Shown here piece after piece: positions 26,790 to 34,847 of a DNA stretch of 43,932 nt. Both the position numbers and the translations under genes were made by a program. The DNA is taken from the NCBI GenBank assembly GCA_022822425.1, contig JAJEBS010000174.1, positions 1 through 43,932 on the forward strand. Direction: 5' to 3'. The notes beneath the pieces are model-generated. The model was not told the origin of the DNA. It saw only the letters and a list, made by a program, of their open reading frames with translations, and did no database searches. Position 1 is the first letter of the stretch. Every line of letters begins with the position of its first letter. Source of the DNA: Gemmatimonadota bacterium (GTDB taxonomy: Bacteria > Gemmatimonadota > Gemmatimonadetes > Longimicrobiales > Gaopeijiaceae).

Positions 26790-27208
26790 GGGTCGTTGCC
26801 TCCCCGGGCGGCATCCTGGATATCGAGGATCTCGTCGATCAGAAACAGGTCGGTGAGAAGCGCCCGGAAGTGGATGGAGGCGTTCAGGTTGTCGACGAGC
26901 TGGGAGCTGACCCACTTCTGGGCGGATACCAGCTGTACGGCCGCGAGGGTGCTCTCCGCATCCCGGCCCAGCACCTCGGCCATCCCGCGATACGCCGCAC
27001 CCGGGGTCAGCCCCGCCGCTTCGGCCAGGGCCGCAACCCCCTCGCCCAGTCCCTCGAGAGCCTCTTCGGTCCTGGCGAGGAACTGCCGCACCTGACCGCT
27101 GGAAGCACCCGGGCCGGTGCCCGTAGCGCCCTGGGCCGCGTAGGCCAGGAAGAACTCGTAGCTTTCCTCGATCGCCTCGATGCGGGCGCGCAGCTCGCTC
27201 CGGGTCAA
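26786..27208 (-). CDS. Helical protein of unknown function in the molybdenum-hydroxylase operon
   Basis: This 140-residue, probably all-helical protein starts with LTRSELRARIEAIEESYEF and has an acidic C-terminus (LFLIDEILDIQDAARGG). It has no signal peptide or clear membrane segment. The start is TTG 27208, whose TTGA overlaps the cytochrome b stop; its own stop overlaps the GTG of the S46 peptidase gene. Overlap at both ends shows that it belongs to the operon. I do not recognise the family. A chaperone or assembly role for the neighbouring redox enzyme is conceivable but not shown. Confidence 0.7.
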   Translation of the reverse strand: MTRSELRARIEAIEESYEFFLAYAAQGATGTGPGASSGQVRQFLARTEEALEGLGEGVAALAEAAGLTPGAAYRGMAEVLGRDAESTLAAVQLVSAQKWVSSQLVDNLNASIHFRALLTDLFLIDEILDIQDAARGGNDP

Positions 27209-28041
27209 GACTGTTCCGGGAGCTGCCCCTGCGGGCCGTCTCCCGCCCAGCGCTCGGGGTCGTGGTGCTCGAGATAGTCCTTCCGGTTCACGAAGCCGTT
27301 GAACATCGACATCGTGATCCACCATTTCTCGGGCCGGATCGCGAAGTAGATGTGCGCGATGACCAGCGAGATCAGCGCCACCCCGCTCAGCCCGTGCACC
27401 ACGTAGACCACGCCCCACATGGCGTCGGAGAGGATGTAGGGGTTGCGCGCCCAGAACCAGGTGTCGACCCGGAACATCATGAGCACGCCCGTCAGCACGG
27501 CCGCGAAGGTCACGACCACGATGACGTGGTGGTACATCTTGTGGTCGAGCGGGTACTTGGCCGCCTTGCGGCCCTCCGGCTGCTCCTTGCCGAAGAAGCG
27601 TTTGACCTCCCGCTTGGCGGTCTCCACATCGTCCTTGCCCACCCACATCGACCAGAAGTCCTGCCAGAAGGTGGAGTGGATGATGTGGTAGACCACCGTC
27701 AGGATCAGCAGCACCCCGGCCAGCCAGTGAATGGTCACCCACGGAAACTGGATGCCCGCCCACGGGAAGAACGCGGTGATGAGCAGCGCGAACATGGCGA
27801 TCGCCATGAGCCAGTGGAACGCCCGCGCGGAGAAGGTGTGGCGCAGGATGCGCATCGGCAGCCCGGAGGGAGCCGGGGCGTCATCGGCGTGACCGTTGGC
27901 GGTTGCCAGGCGGCGCACCCAGAGGGCGTGCCCGGTCACGAAGACGATGCCCGCGATCAGCGCGGCCCACATCAGGTCGAAGGAGATCCCGATGAGGACC
28001 TCCTGATTCCATGGATTGGCGGCCCTGCGCCAGAGCTCCAC
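27205..28041 (-). CDS. Cytochrome b561 / formate-dehydrogenase-gamma-type membrane subunit
   Basis: This 278-residue membrane protein has about five hydrophobic helices and histidines placed as heme ligands (His76 in FHWLM, His105, His119/His122, then MYHHV and AHIYF). It resembles the b-type cytochrome subunits that pass electrons between a periplasmic dehydrogenase and quinones. The start is GTG 28041, with GGAGG 7 nt upstream and 2 nt after the FAD-subunit stop. The gene follows three molybdenum-hydroxylase genes, so it is the likely membrane anchor and quinone reductase of that enzyme. Confidence 0.85.
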   Translation of the reverse strand: MELWRRAANPWNQEVLIGISFDLMWAALIAGIVFVTGHALWVRRLATANGHADDAPAPSGLPMRILRHTFSARAFHWLMAIAMFALLITAFFPWAGIQFPWVTIHWLAGVLLILTVVYHIIHSTFWQDFWSMWVGKDDVETAKREVKRFFGKEQPEGRKAAKYPLDHKMYHHVIVVVTFAAVLTGVLMMFRVDTWFWARNPYILSDAMWGVVYVVHGLSGVALISLVIAHIYFAIRPEKWWITMSMFNGFVNRKDYLEHHDPERWAGDGPQGQLPEQS

Positions 28042-28043
28042 CT

Positions 28044-29042
28044 CTACACCTCCGCGCGCACGGCCCGCCGCACCAGATTCTTCATGAGCGGGAGCTTGTA
28101 CGCGTTGTGGCGGAGAGGTTGCGCGCGGCGGATGGCGATGTCCCCGGCCGCGATGCCGGTGTCGTCGCTCGCCGCCTGGCCGATGACGGCCCGCTCGGCC
28201 TCGTCAAGCCGCATCGGGTAGGGTGCGACCCCGTTGACCGAGATGCGCGCGTCCTGGATCGTGCCGCCCGAGGTGCGGATCGCCGAAGCAACGGTCACCA
28301 GCGAGAAGTCCCACGACTGCCGGTCGCGGATCTTCTCGAAATGGAAGTCGGCGCCCGCCCAGGTGCCGGGGATGCGGATGGCGGTGAGCAGGTCGCCGGG
28401 CTCCATGACCGTCATGCGCTCGATGTCGATGCCGGGGCCGATGAAGAAGTCCTCGGCGTCGTACACGGTCTCGCCGGAGGCGTTGGTGACCACCATCTGC
28501 GCGTCCAGCGCGATGGTGGCGGGCGCGGTGTCCGAGGGATTGACCGCGACGCAGCGGCTGGCGCCGAAGACGCAGTGCTCGGCGTTCATGGCCTTGGGGG
28601 CGGAGGCGTAACAGATGTTTCCACCCGCCCGGTAACAGGGCCATCCGCCGCGGTAGTACCAGCAGCGGGTGTCCTGGGCGAGGTTGCCGCCGAGGGTGCC
28701 CTGGTTGCGGATCTGGGGCGTGGCCACCTCGGCCGCGGCCTGGGCCAGAAGCCCGAAGCGGCCCACCACGTCCGGATGGGTCGCCACCTCGGTCAGGGAG
28801 GTCATCGGCCCGATGACGAGCCCGTCACCGTCGGAGCGGATGCCGCTCAGTTCCTCGATGCCCCCGAGGTCGACGATGGCTTCGGGCCGCTTGATGCGGT
28901 CCTTGAACCAGTCGAAGCTGTCCAGTCCGCCGGCCAGAACCCAGGAGTTTTCCCCGTACTGGTCGAGCAGGTTGAGTGCGTCGCCGATGCTCGCCGGCTG
29001 GAAGAGCTCGCACGGCGGGATCATGTCGCGAATGACGGCCAT
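28044..29042 (-). CDS. FAD-binding subunit of a molybdenum hydroxylase, with extra Fe-S-type cysteines
   Basis: This 332-residue subunit has the FAD loops of the CoxM/PaoB family: AGGLDSF near residue 37 and RNQGTLGGNLAQ near 112. A cysteine-rich insert follows (Cys127, Cys136, Cys144, Cys157, Cys164), positioned like the extra 4Fe-4S cluster of PaoB (YagS) and 4-hydroxybenzoyl-CoA reductase beta subunits. It would relay electrons from the 2Fe-2S protein. There is no Tat or Sec signal of its own, so export would rely on the partner subunit. GGAGG is 8 nt before the ATG. It sits 15 nt after the large subunit and 2 nt before the cytochrome gene. Confidence 0.88.
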   Translation of the reverse strand: MAVIRDMIPPCELFQPASIGDALNLLDQYGENSWVLAGGLDSFDWFKDRIKRPEAIVDLGGIEELSGIRSDGDGLVIGPMTSLTEVATHPDVVGRFGLLAQAAAEVATPQIRNQGTLGGNLAQDTRCWYYRGGWPCYRAGGNICYASAPKAMNAEHCVFGASRCVAVNPSDTAPATIALDAQMVVTNASGETVYDAEDFFIGPGIDIERMTVMEPGDLLTAIRIPGTWAGADFHFEKIRDRQSWDFSLVTVASAIRTSGGTIQDARISVNGVAPYPMRLDEAERAVIGQAASDDTGIAAGDIAIRRAQPLRHNAYKLPLMKNLVRRAVRAEV

Positions 29043-29057
29043 GGTCGGAGCCTCCGG

Positions 29058-31475
29058 TTACACGTGTGTTTCGAGGGGGCGGTACGGCTGCTCCGTACCC
29101 GTGAGTGCCGCGAGCACCACGTCGGTGGTGAGAGGTGTCCGGCACAGGCACTGGCCGCCGAGGGCGTCGGCAACCGCGGAGGCGACCGCGGCGGCGCCGG
29201 CCCCGATGGGCGGCTCCCCGATTCCCTTGGCGCCCACGGGCGTCTGAGGGTCGGGAAGGTCGACGGCGGCCCAGTCCATCCTTAGCGGAACGTCCAGAAT
29301 GCCGGGAGGACGCGCCGTGTAGAAGCGTTTGGCGAAGGCAACGCCCCACTGCGGATCGAAGACCCACTTCTGGCTGCGCGCCTGACCGAAGCCCTGCACC
29401 GCGCCGCCGTGGATCTGCGCCGCCAGGCTGCGAGGGTGCAGCACGGTGCCGCAGTCGGTGACGCCGGTGTACTCGGTGATGTCGATCTTGCCGGTCTCGA
29501 CATCCACCTCGACCTGTGCGAAGCCCATCACCCAGGACCAGACGCCGCCCTCGCCGCCGTAGTTGTCGCGCGCCACCCCGATCAGGCCTTCGCCGGCGAG
29601 GTTGTTCGCCGATGCCACGGTCATGGGGTTGAGGTCCTCGGGCAGCTCGTGCCCGCTGTACCTGCCGCCCATGTCGATGGCGCGCTGGGCGGCGTCGGCG
29701 AAGCTCATGCCGCGGCCGGGGTTGGAAGTCTGGAAGACGCGTCCGTCGCCGCAGTCGTACGCGTCGGGAGACCCGCCGAGGACGCTGGCCGCGATCTCCT
29801 GCAGCTTCGCCTTGGCGTCCAGCGCCGCGGCGTGGTTGGCGCGGGTGTGGGCGTGCGTGGTCTGGCTCCCGGACTGGCTCGAGCTCCAGGGCAGGTTGCG
29901 CGAAGTGTCGCCCCACACCACCTCGCAGTCGTTCCAGTCCATGTCCAGCACGTCGGCGGCCGCGCGTCCGGTGTCGGCGATCGAATGCGTGCCCAGATTG
30001 CCGATGCCCTGATGGATGTAGAGCTTGCCGTCCGGGCGAATCACCAGCAGGCCGTCCATCCCCCGGCTGCCGCCCACGAAGGGGCTCACGCCGATGCCGA
30101 CGCCGATGGCCCTGGTGCCGCGGCGCGTGCCGCTGAGCCGGCTCCGCTCCTCCCAGCCGAACACCTCGGCGCCGATGTCCAGCGCCTCGCGCGCGAAGCA
30201 GCTGGTGAGCGTTCCCCGGTTGGGGCCGAGCCAGGCGTCCTCGCCGGGAGCGTTGAGGCGCCGGATCGCCAGCCGGTCGAGGCCCAGTTCGCGCGCGGCC
30301 TTGTCCATGATGGGCTCGAGCATGGCCACGATCTGGGCGCCGCCGGGGGCCCGCTGAGCGGAACGCGGAGGCGTGTTGGTGTACACCGACACCGCCCGGA
30401 AGCGCATGTGATCGGGCTGGTAGTTGAGCGTCGCCACCGACCCGGCGGTGTTGAAGTCGCCGGAGCTGCCGTAGGAACCGGCGTCCTGCACGATGTACAG
30501 GTCGATCGCGGTGACCCGCCCGTCGTTGCGGAAGCCCATCTTCGCGAAGGCCTGGAAGCCGGGCCGGGCGCGGCCGATGGAGTTCTCCTCGTAGCGCGTG
30601 ATGCGCAGCATGACCGGGCGTCCCGTCTTGCGGGACATGATCGCGGCGACGTCGTTGATGGGCGCCCCGGAGATCTTGCTGCCGAAGCCTCCGCCGCAGT
30701 ACTCCGTCACCAGCACGACGTCCGACTGGTCCATGCCCAGGCGGTTCGCCAGCGACGCGTGGGTGCGCGCCGTGCTCTGGGTGGAGGTGTGCAGGTAGAG
30801 CTTGCCGTTCTGCCAGTAGGCCATCACGCTGCGCGGTTCCATCGGATGATGGGAGAGCGACTGGTGAAGGATCGTCTCCTCGAGCACCAGGTCCGCGTCC
30901 CCGAACCCGTCCTCCACGTCACCGATGTTGAACTCGACCTGGGGCTCGCCCATGGGGAGCCGGTCGGGCCCGGCGGCGTCGAAGTCCGCGTCGGTCCACT
31001 TGAACTCGCGGATCTCGCGCGTCTGGCCCTCGCGCCACTGGATGTTGCCGTCCAGGCGTGCGTTGGGACCGCCGGGGCGCAGGCTGTCGAGCGGGTCCAC
31101 CACGAAGGGGAGGGGCTCGAAGTCGACCCGGATGGCCTCGATGGCGTTCGCCGCCGTGGTCTCGTCCACCGCGGCCACCGCCAGCACCGGCTCGCCCTCG
31201 TAGAGGGGCTCGTTGGTCAGCGCGGCCTCCGCCGCGACCCCGGTGATCTCGGGCATCATCGGGTCGTCGGCGGTCAGGATGTCGACCACCCCCTCCATCG
31301 CCAGCGCCGCGCTCGCGTCGATGCGGCGCACCCGGCAGTGGGGCATGGGGGAGAGCAGCAGTTTCGCGAAGAGCATGCCCTCCGCGCGAAAGTCTTCGGC
31401 GTACCTGGCCCTGCCGGTGATCTTGGCTCGCAGGTCCGGGGGCGCGATGTCTCGTCCAATAGCCTTCTCGGCCAT
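29058..31475 (-). CDS. Molybdopterin-binding large subunit, xanthine dehydrogenase family
   Basis: This 805-residue catalytic subunit has the hammerhead domain at the start (IAPPDLRAKITGRARYAEDF), the molybdopterin loops (EYCGGGFGSKISG, APGGAQIVAMLE) and the active-site base Glu754 in GAKGIGEPPIG. The family inserts oxygen from water into aldehydes, purines or N-heterocycles. The AYRXCSFR-type signature of CO dehydrogenase is absent, so it should not be called CoxL. GGAGGAGG precedes ATG 31475. With the Tat-tagged small subunit and the FAD subunit it resembles periplasmic aldehyde oxidoreductase PaoABC; the true substrate is unknown. Confidence 0.9.
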   Translation of the reverse strand: MAEKAIGRDIAPPDLRAKITGRARYAEDFRAEGMLFAKLLLSPMPHCRVRRIDASAALAMEGVVDILTADDPMMPEITGVAAEAALTNEPLYEGEPVLAVAAVDETTAANAIEAIRVDFEPLPFVVDPLDSLRPGGPNARLDGNIQWREGQTREIREFKWTDADFDAAGPDRLPMGEPQVEFNIGDVEDGFGDADLVLEETILHQSLSHHPMEPRSVMAYWQNGKLYLHTSTQSTARTHASLANRLGMDQSDVVLVTEYCGGGFGSKISGAPINDVAAIMSRKTGRPVMLRITRYEENSIGRARPGFQAFAKMGFRNDGRVTAIDLYIVQDAGSYGSSGDFNTAGSVATLNYQPDHMRFRAVSVYTNTPPRSAQRAPGGAQIVAMLEPIMDKAARELGLDRLAIRRLNAPGEDAWLGPNRGTLTSCFAREALDIGAEVFGWEERSRLSGTRRGTRAIGVGIGVSPFVGGSRGMDGLLVIRPDGKLYIHQGIGNLGTHSIADTGRAAADVLDMDWNDCEVVWGDTSRNLPWSSSQSGSQTTHAHTRANHAAALDAKAKLQEIAASVLGGSPDAYDCGDGRVFQTSNPGRGMSFADAAQRAIDMGGRYSGHELPEDLNPMTVASANNLAGEGLIGVARDNYGGEGGVWSWVMGFAQVEVDVETGKIDITEYTGVTDCGTVLHPRSLAAQIHGGAVQGFGQARSQKWVFDPQWGVAFAKRFYTARPPGILDVPLRMDWAAVDLPDPQTPVGAKGIGEPPIGAGAAAVASAVADALGGQCLCRTPLTTDVVLAALTGTEQPYRPLETHV

Positions 31476-31503
31476 GTCATCCTCCTCCTAGCAAGGCCGT
31501 TCG

Positions 31504-32145
31504 TCAGGCGCGCTGGCTCATGTACTCCACGGCTCGTTCCGCGGAGTTGAGAATCTTGTTGTAGTCGCCGCAGCGGCAGAGGTTGCCGGAGAGCGCCTGC
31601 GCGCACTGCTCGCGGGTGGCGCCCGGGTTGTTCTCCGTGAACTCGGCCATGCTCATGATGAAGCCGGGAGCGCAGAAGGCGCACTGGAACCCGCCCTCGT
31701 CCATGACCGCCTGCTGCACCGGATGCAGCTCGCCATCGGGGCTCTCGAGCCCCTCGATGGTGCGGATGGCGCGGCCCCGGACCTGGTGGGTCAGCATCGA
31801 GCACGCGTAGTGCGAAACCCCGTCGATATGGACGGTGCAGGCGCCGCACTCCGCGCGGTCGCACCCCAGCTTGGTCCCGGTAAGACCCAGCTTGTAGCGC
31901 AGCGTCATCGCCAGCGTCTCGTACGGGAGCACGTCCACCCGACGCTGCTGGCCGTTGACGTTGAGCGTCATGAGCCGTTCCACGCCGCCCCGGGCCTGCC
32001 CGGCGGTCAGCACCCCCGGACCCCTGAACAGGTAGCTGGAAGCGGAGACGGTCGCGCCCGCCGCAATCACGCCCTTGATGAACTTGCGGCGGGAGTAGTT
32101 GCGGGGACCGCGGTCGCGGATGATCTCGACTTCGGTCACGGTCAT
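31504..32145 (-). CDS. Tat-exported 2Fe-2S subunit of a molybdenum hydroxylase
   Basis: This is about 213 residues. A twin-arginine signal (YSRRKFIKG, Arg19-Arg20) is followed by a plant-type 2Fe-2S domain (Cys95, Cys100, Cys103, Cys115) and an alpha-helical second 2Fe-2S domain (Cys155-x2-Cys158 and Cys190-x-Cys192). It passes electrons from the Mo site to FAD. The signal means the folded complex is probably exported by Tat. A perfect AAGGAGGTGA precedes the gene so closely that the start is ambiguous: ATG 32145 is only 2 nt after AGGAGG, while GTG 32139 is 8 nt after it and may be the real start. It is the first gene of the operon. Confidence 0.9.
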   Translation of the reverse strand: MTVTEVEIIRDRGPRNYSRRKFIKGVIAAGATVSASSYLFRGPGVLTAGQARGGVERLMTLNVNGQQRRVDVLPYETLAMTLRYKLGLTGTKLGCDRAECGACTVHIDGVSHYACSMLTHQVRGRAIRTIEGLESPDGELHPVQQAVMDEGGFQCAFCAPGFIMSMAEFTENNPGATREQCAQALSGNLCRCGDYNKILNSAERAVEYMSQRA

Positions 32146-32245
32146 CACCTCCTTCGTGGCGTCGCTGGCCGGGGAGAGCCCGGCACGCTTTCACAACGTG
32201 CCAAGATAGGGGGCATCCAGCGGATATGCGAGACATGGGGACGCG

Positions 32246-32272
32246 GACCGGCAGCGATCGGCCAAACCGGTC
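32246..32272 (-). terminator. Possible hairpin after the aldehyde dehydrogenase gene
   Basis: On the minus strand GACCGG (32272-32267) can pair with CCGGTC (32251-32246), directly after the stop codon. The stem is only 6 bp with a 15-nt loop and no U-tract, so it may be a weak terminator or a chance pairing. It separates this gene from the molybdenum-hydroxylase operon. Confidence 0.3.
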
Positions 32273-33640
32273 TCACCCCACCCACACCGACTTCACGTTC
32301 ACGAACTCGTGGATGCCGAAGAGGGAGAGCTCGCGTCCGTAGCCGCTTTCCTTCACCCCGCCGAAGGGGAGCTGGGGGTCGGAGCGCACGAAGGCGTTCA
32401 CGAAGCAGTTGCCCGCATCGATCTCCTCGGCCGCGATCCGCCGCCCGCGCTCCAGGTCGCGAGTGAAGACCGAGGCGCCCAGCCCGTAGCGGGTGTCGTT
32501 GGCGACCGCGATGGCTTCGCGCTCGTCCGCCACCGCCACGATGGATACGACCGGGCCGAACAGCTCCTCCTCGTAGGCGGGCATGCCCGGGGCCACGTCG
32601 GCCAGCACCGTAGGCGGATAGAACCAGCCCGGACGGTCCGGCACCTGGCCGCCCACCAGCAGCGACGCGCCCGCCTCGACGCTCCCCCGCACCTGGGCGT
32701 GCAGGTGGTCGCGCAGATCCTCGCGCGCCAGCGGACCGATGCGGTTGGCCTCGTCGAAGGGGTCGCCGAAGGTCGCCGCGCCCATCGCCTCCACCACCCG
32801 CTCGCGCAGCTCGGCGAGCACGGGCTCGACCACGATGCAGCGCTTGGCGGCGATGCAGCTCTGCCCGGCGTTGATCAGGCGGCTGGTCACGCACAGGCGG
32901 GTGGCGAGCTCCAGGTCGGCGTCCTCGAGCACGATGCACGGGTCGTTGCCGCCCAGCTCCAGCACGGATTTCTTCACGTGCGCGGCGGCGGTCGCGGCCA
33001 CCGTCTTGCCGGCGACCGTGCTCCCCGTGAGCGTCACCGCGCGCACGCGCGGGTCGGCGATCAGCTCGGCGGCGCGCTCGTGGTCGATGAGCAGGGCGCG
33101 GAACAGGCCCTCGGGGAATCCGGCTTCGCGGAAGATGCCCTCGATCGCCAGCGCGCATCCCGGGACGTTGGGCGCGTGCTTCAGGAGCGTCCCGTTGCCC
33201 GCCATCAGGGTGGGCGCCGCAAAGCGGAAGACCTGCCAGAAGGGGTAGTTCCAGGGCATGATGGCGAAGACGATGCCGATCGGCTGGAAGGTGATGAAGC
33301 TCTGGCGAGCCTCGGTCTCGACGGGTTGCGGAGCCAGGTAGCCGGGCGCGCGTTCCGCGTAGAACTCGCAGACCATCGCACATTTCTCGATCTCCGCGCG
33401 CGCTTCCCGCACGGGCTTCCCCATTTCGCGGGTCATGAGTTCGGCGAACTCGTCGCGCCGCTGCCTGAGAGTGACGGCCAGGCCTCCCACCAGGCGCGAC
33501 CGCTCCTCCATGGGAGTGTCGCGCCAGCCCAGGAAGGCGCTCTGGCAGCCGGCCACGGCGCGGGCGTAGTCCCCGGAGGACATCTCCGGGTAGTCCCTGA
33601 TGCGCCCGCCGGTCGCGGGATCTGTCGCTGTGAACGGCAT
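32273..33640 (-). CDS. NAD(P)-dependent aldehyde dehydrogenase (succinate-semialdehyde dehydrogenase-like)
   Basis: This 455-residue ALDH-superfamily enzyme has Asn131 (MPWNYPFW), Glu228 (LELGGNDP) and the nucleophile Cys262 (GQSCIAAKR). The C-terminal half is complete. The profile is close to the SSADH/GabD-type branch, which often accepts several aldehydes. The start is ATG 33640 with GGAGG 9 nt upstream; an upstream in-frame ATG at 33772 would extend past the divergent thyX start. It is transcribed toward the molybdenum-hydroxylase operon, 127 bp away. Both oxidise carbonyl or related compounds, so a shared catabolic role is possible. Confidence 0.9.
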   Translation of the reverse strand: MPFTATDPATGGRIRDYPEMSSGDYARAVAGCQSAFLGWRDTPMEERSRLVGGLAVTLRQRRDEFAELMTREMGKPVREARAEIEKCAMVCEFYAERAPGYLAPQPVETEARQSFITFQPIGIVFAIMPWNYPFWQVFRFAAPTLMAGNGTLLKHAPNVPGCALAIEGIFREAGFPEGLFRALLIDHERAAELIADPRVRAVTLTGSTVAGKTVAATAAAHVKKSVLELGGNDPCIVLEDADLELATRLCVTSRLINAGQSCIAAKRCIVVEPVLAELRERVVEAMGAATFGDPFDEANRIGPLAREDLRDHLHAQVRGSVEAGASLLVGGQVPDRPGWFYPPTVLADVAPGMPAYEEELFGPVVSIVAVADEREAIAVANDTRYGLGASVFTRDLERGRRIAAEEIDAGNCFVNAFVRSDPQLPFGGVKESGYGRELSLFGIHEFVNVKSVWVG

Positions 33641-33762
33641 CGGGTGTAACCTCCGCGCGGGCGAAGCTGATTGTGATTCAAGGGACGAGGGGCCAGCTTT
33701 GCTGGAGTCTCCTGCCTCTCCGCGAAACTTGCCCATCCTCCAGAAGCCTAGCCCCAACGCGC

Positions 33763-34749
33763 ATGGAAACAAGGCGTCCCACCACTCCGGAGGCCGAGGA
33801 GATCCTCGGACTCTACTACCCCGTGCTCGACCACGGATTCGTCTCGCTGGTCGACTACATGGGAAGCGACGAGAGCATCGAGCACGCCGCGCGGGTCAGC
33901 TACGGCTACGGAACACGCAAGCGCAGTGCCACCCGCGGCCTCATCCGCTACCTGCGCCGGCATCTGCACACCACGCCGAGCGAGATGGTCGAGCTCAAGT
34001 TCCACTGCGCCATGCCGATGTTCGTGGCCAGGCAGTGGGTGCGGCACCGGACGGCTTCCATCAATGAATATTCGGGTCGGTACAGCCTGATGCCGCTCCT
34101 CTTCTACAGCCCCGACGCGGAGAACTTCTCGCTGCAGAGCAGCGTCAACAACCAGGGAAGGGAGGCGGACGCCGCCCCGGAGCGCCTGTACGGGGATGCC
34201 ATCCGGCGCTGGCAGGAGGTGCGAGCCTCCGCTTCGCGCGCGTACGCGTGGATGGTACAGGAGGATGTCGCGCGCGAGCTGGCCCGCATCGACCTGCCGC
34301 TCTCGACCTACACGCAGTGGTACTGGAAGATCGACCTGCACAACCTGCTGCACTTCCTCACGCTGCGCGTGGACGACCACGCCCAGTGGGAGATCCAGGA
34401 GTTCGGGCGGGTGATGGCCGGGATGCTGAAGCGCGTGGCCCCGCTGAGCTTCGAGGCGTGGATCGACTATCAGGTGTGCGGCGACAAGCTGAGCCGGATG
34501 GAGATCGAAGCGCTGGCGAGGCTCCTGGAGCCCACGGAGGACGGCGGGCTGGCGGTACGCGGAGATCGCGACAGCCTCGGGTTCGACGAGTTGCGCGAGA
34601 TGGGGATGGCGCCGCGCGAGATCCGCGAGCTCGCGGGCAAGATCCGGCGCCGGAAGGTCCCCGACTTCGATCTGGATCTTTCGCGTTTCCGGAGCGCCGA
34701 GGACGTGGCCGCGGAGATGCACGAGGCGGTGCCCGGAAACTTCGAATAG
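33763..34749 (+). CDS. thyX: Flavin-dependent thymidylate synthase
   Basis: This 328-residue enzyme makes dTMP from dUMP using methylene-tetrahydrofolate and reduced FAD. The diagnostic ThyX motif RHRTASINEYSGRYS is at residues 94-108. The protein is longer than the typical 220-250 residues because of C-terminal material after about residue 250 (EPTEDGGLAVRGDRDSLGF onward). The ATG at 33763 lacks a clear ribosome-binding site; a frame upstream is open, so the start is only moderately sure. It is divergent from the aldehyde dehydrogenase (122 bp between starts). Confidence 0.92.
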   Translation: METRRPTTPEAEEILGLYYPVLDHGFVSLVDYMGSDESIEHAARVSYGYGTRKRSATRGLIRYLRRHLHTTPSEMVELKFHCAMPMFVARQWVRHRTASINEYSGRYSLMPLLFYSPDAENFSLQSSVNNQGREADAAPERLYGDAIRRWQEVRASASRAYAWMVQEDVARELARIDLPLSTYTQWYWKIDLHNLLHFLTLRVDDHAQWEIQEFGRVMAGMLKRVAPLSFEAWIDYQVCGDKLSRMEIEALARLLEPTEDGGLAVRGDRDSLGFDELREMGMAPREIRELAGKIRRRKVPDFDLDLSRFRSAEDVAAEMHEAVPGNFE

Positions 34750-34755
34750 GGAAAG

Positions 34756-34785
34756 ACGGCGCGACCGCGAGCCGGTTTTCGCCGT
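34756..34785 (+). terminator. Possible terminator after thyX
   Basis: ACGGCG (34756-34761) pairs with CGCCGT (34780-34785), and an inner ACCG/CGGT pair extends the structure. It lies 7 nt past the thyX stop. There is no U-tract after the stem, so strength is doubtful. Confidence 0.35.
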
Positions 34786-34847
34786 GCTTCCACTACGGGA
34801 AGGAAGAGAAGCGCTGCTGAGCGAAGAATGAGGCCTGGAGGATGAGA

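Noticed and set aside
29058-32145. Aerobic CO dehydrogenase (coxMSL)
   Set aside because: The large subunit lacks the form I active-site Cys-Ser signature, the small subunit has a Tat signal and the FAD subunit has extra cysteines. It fits a periplasmic Pao-like enzyme better.
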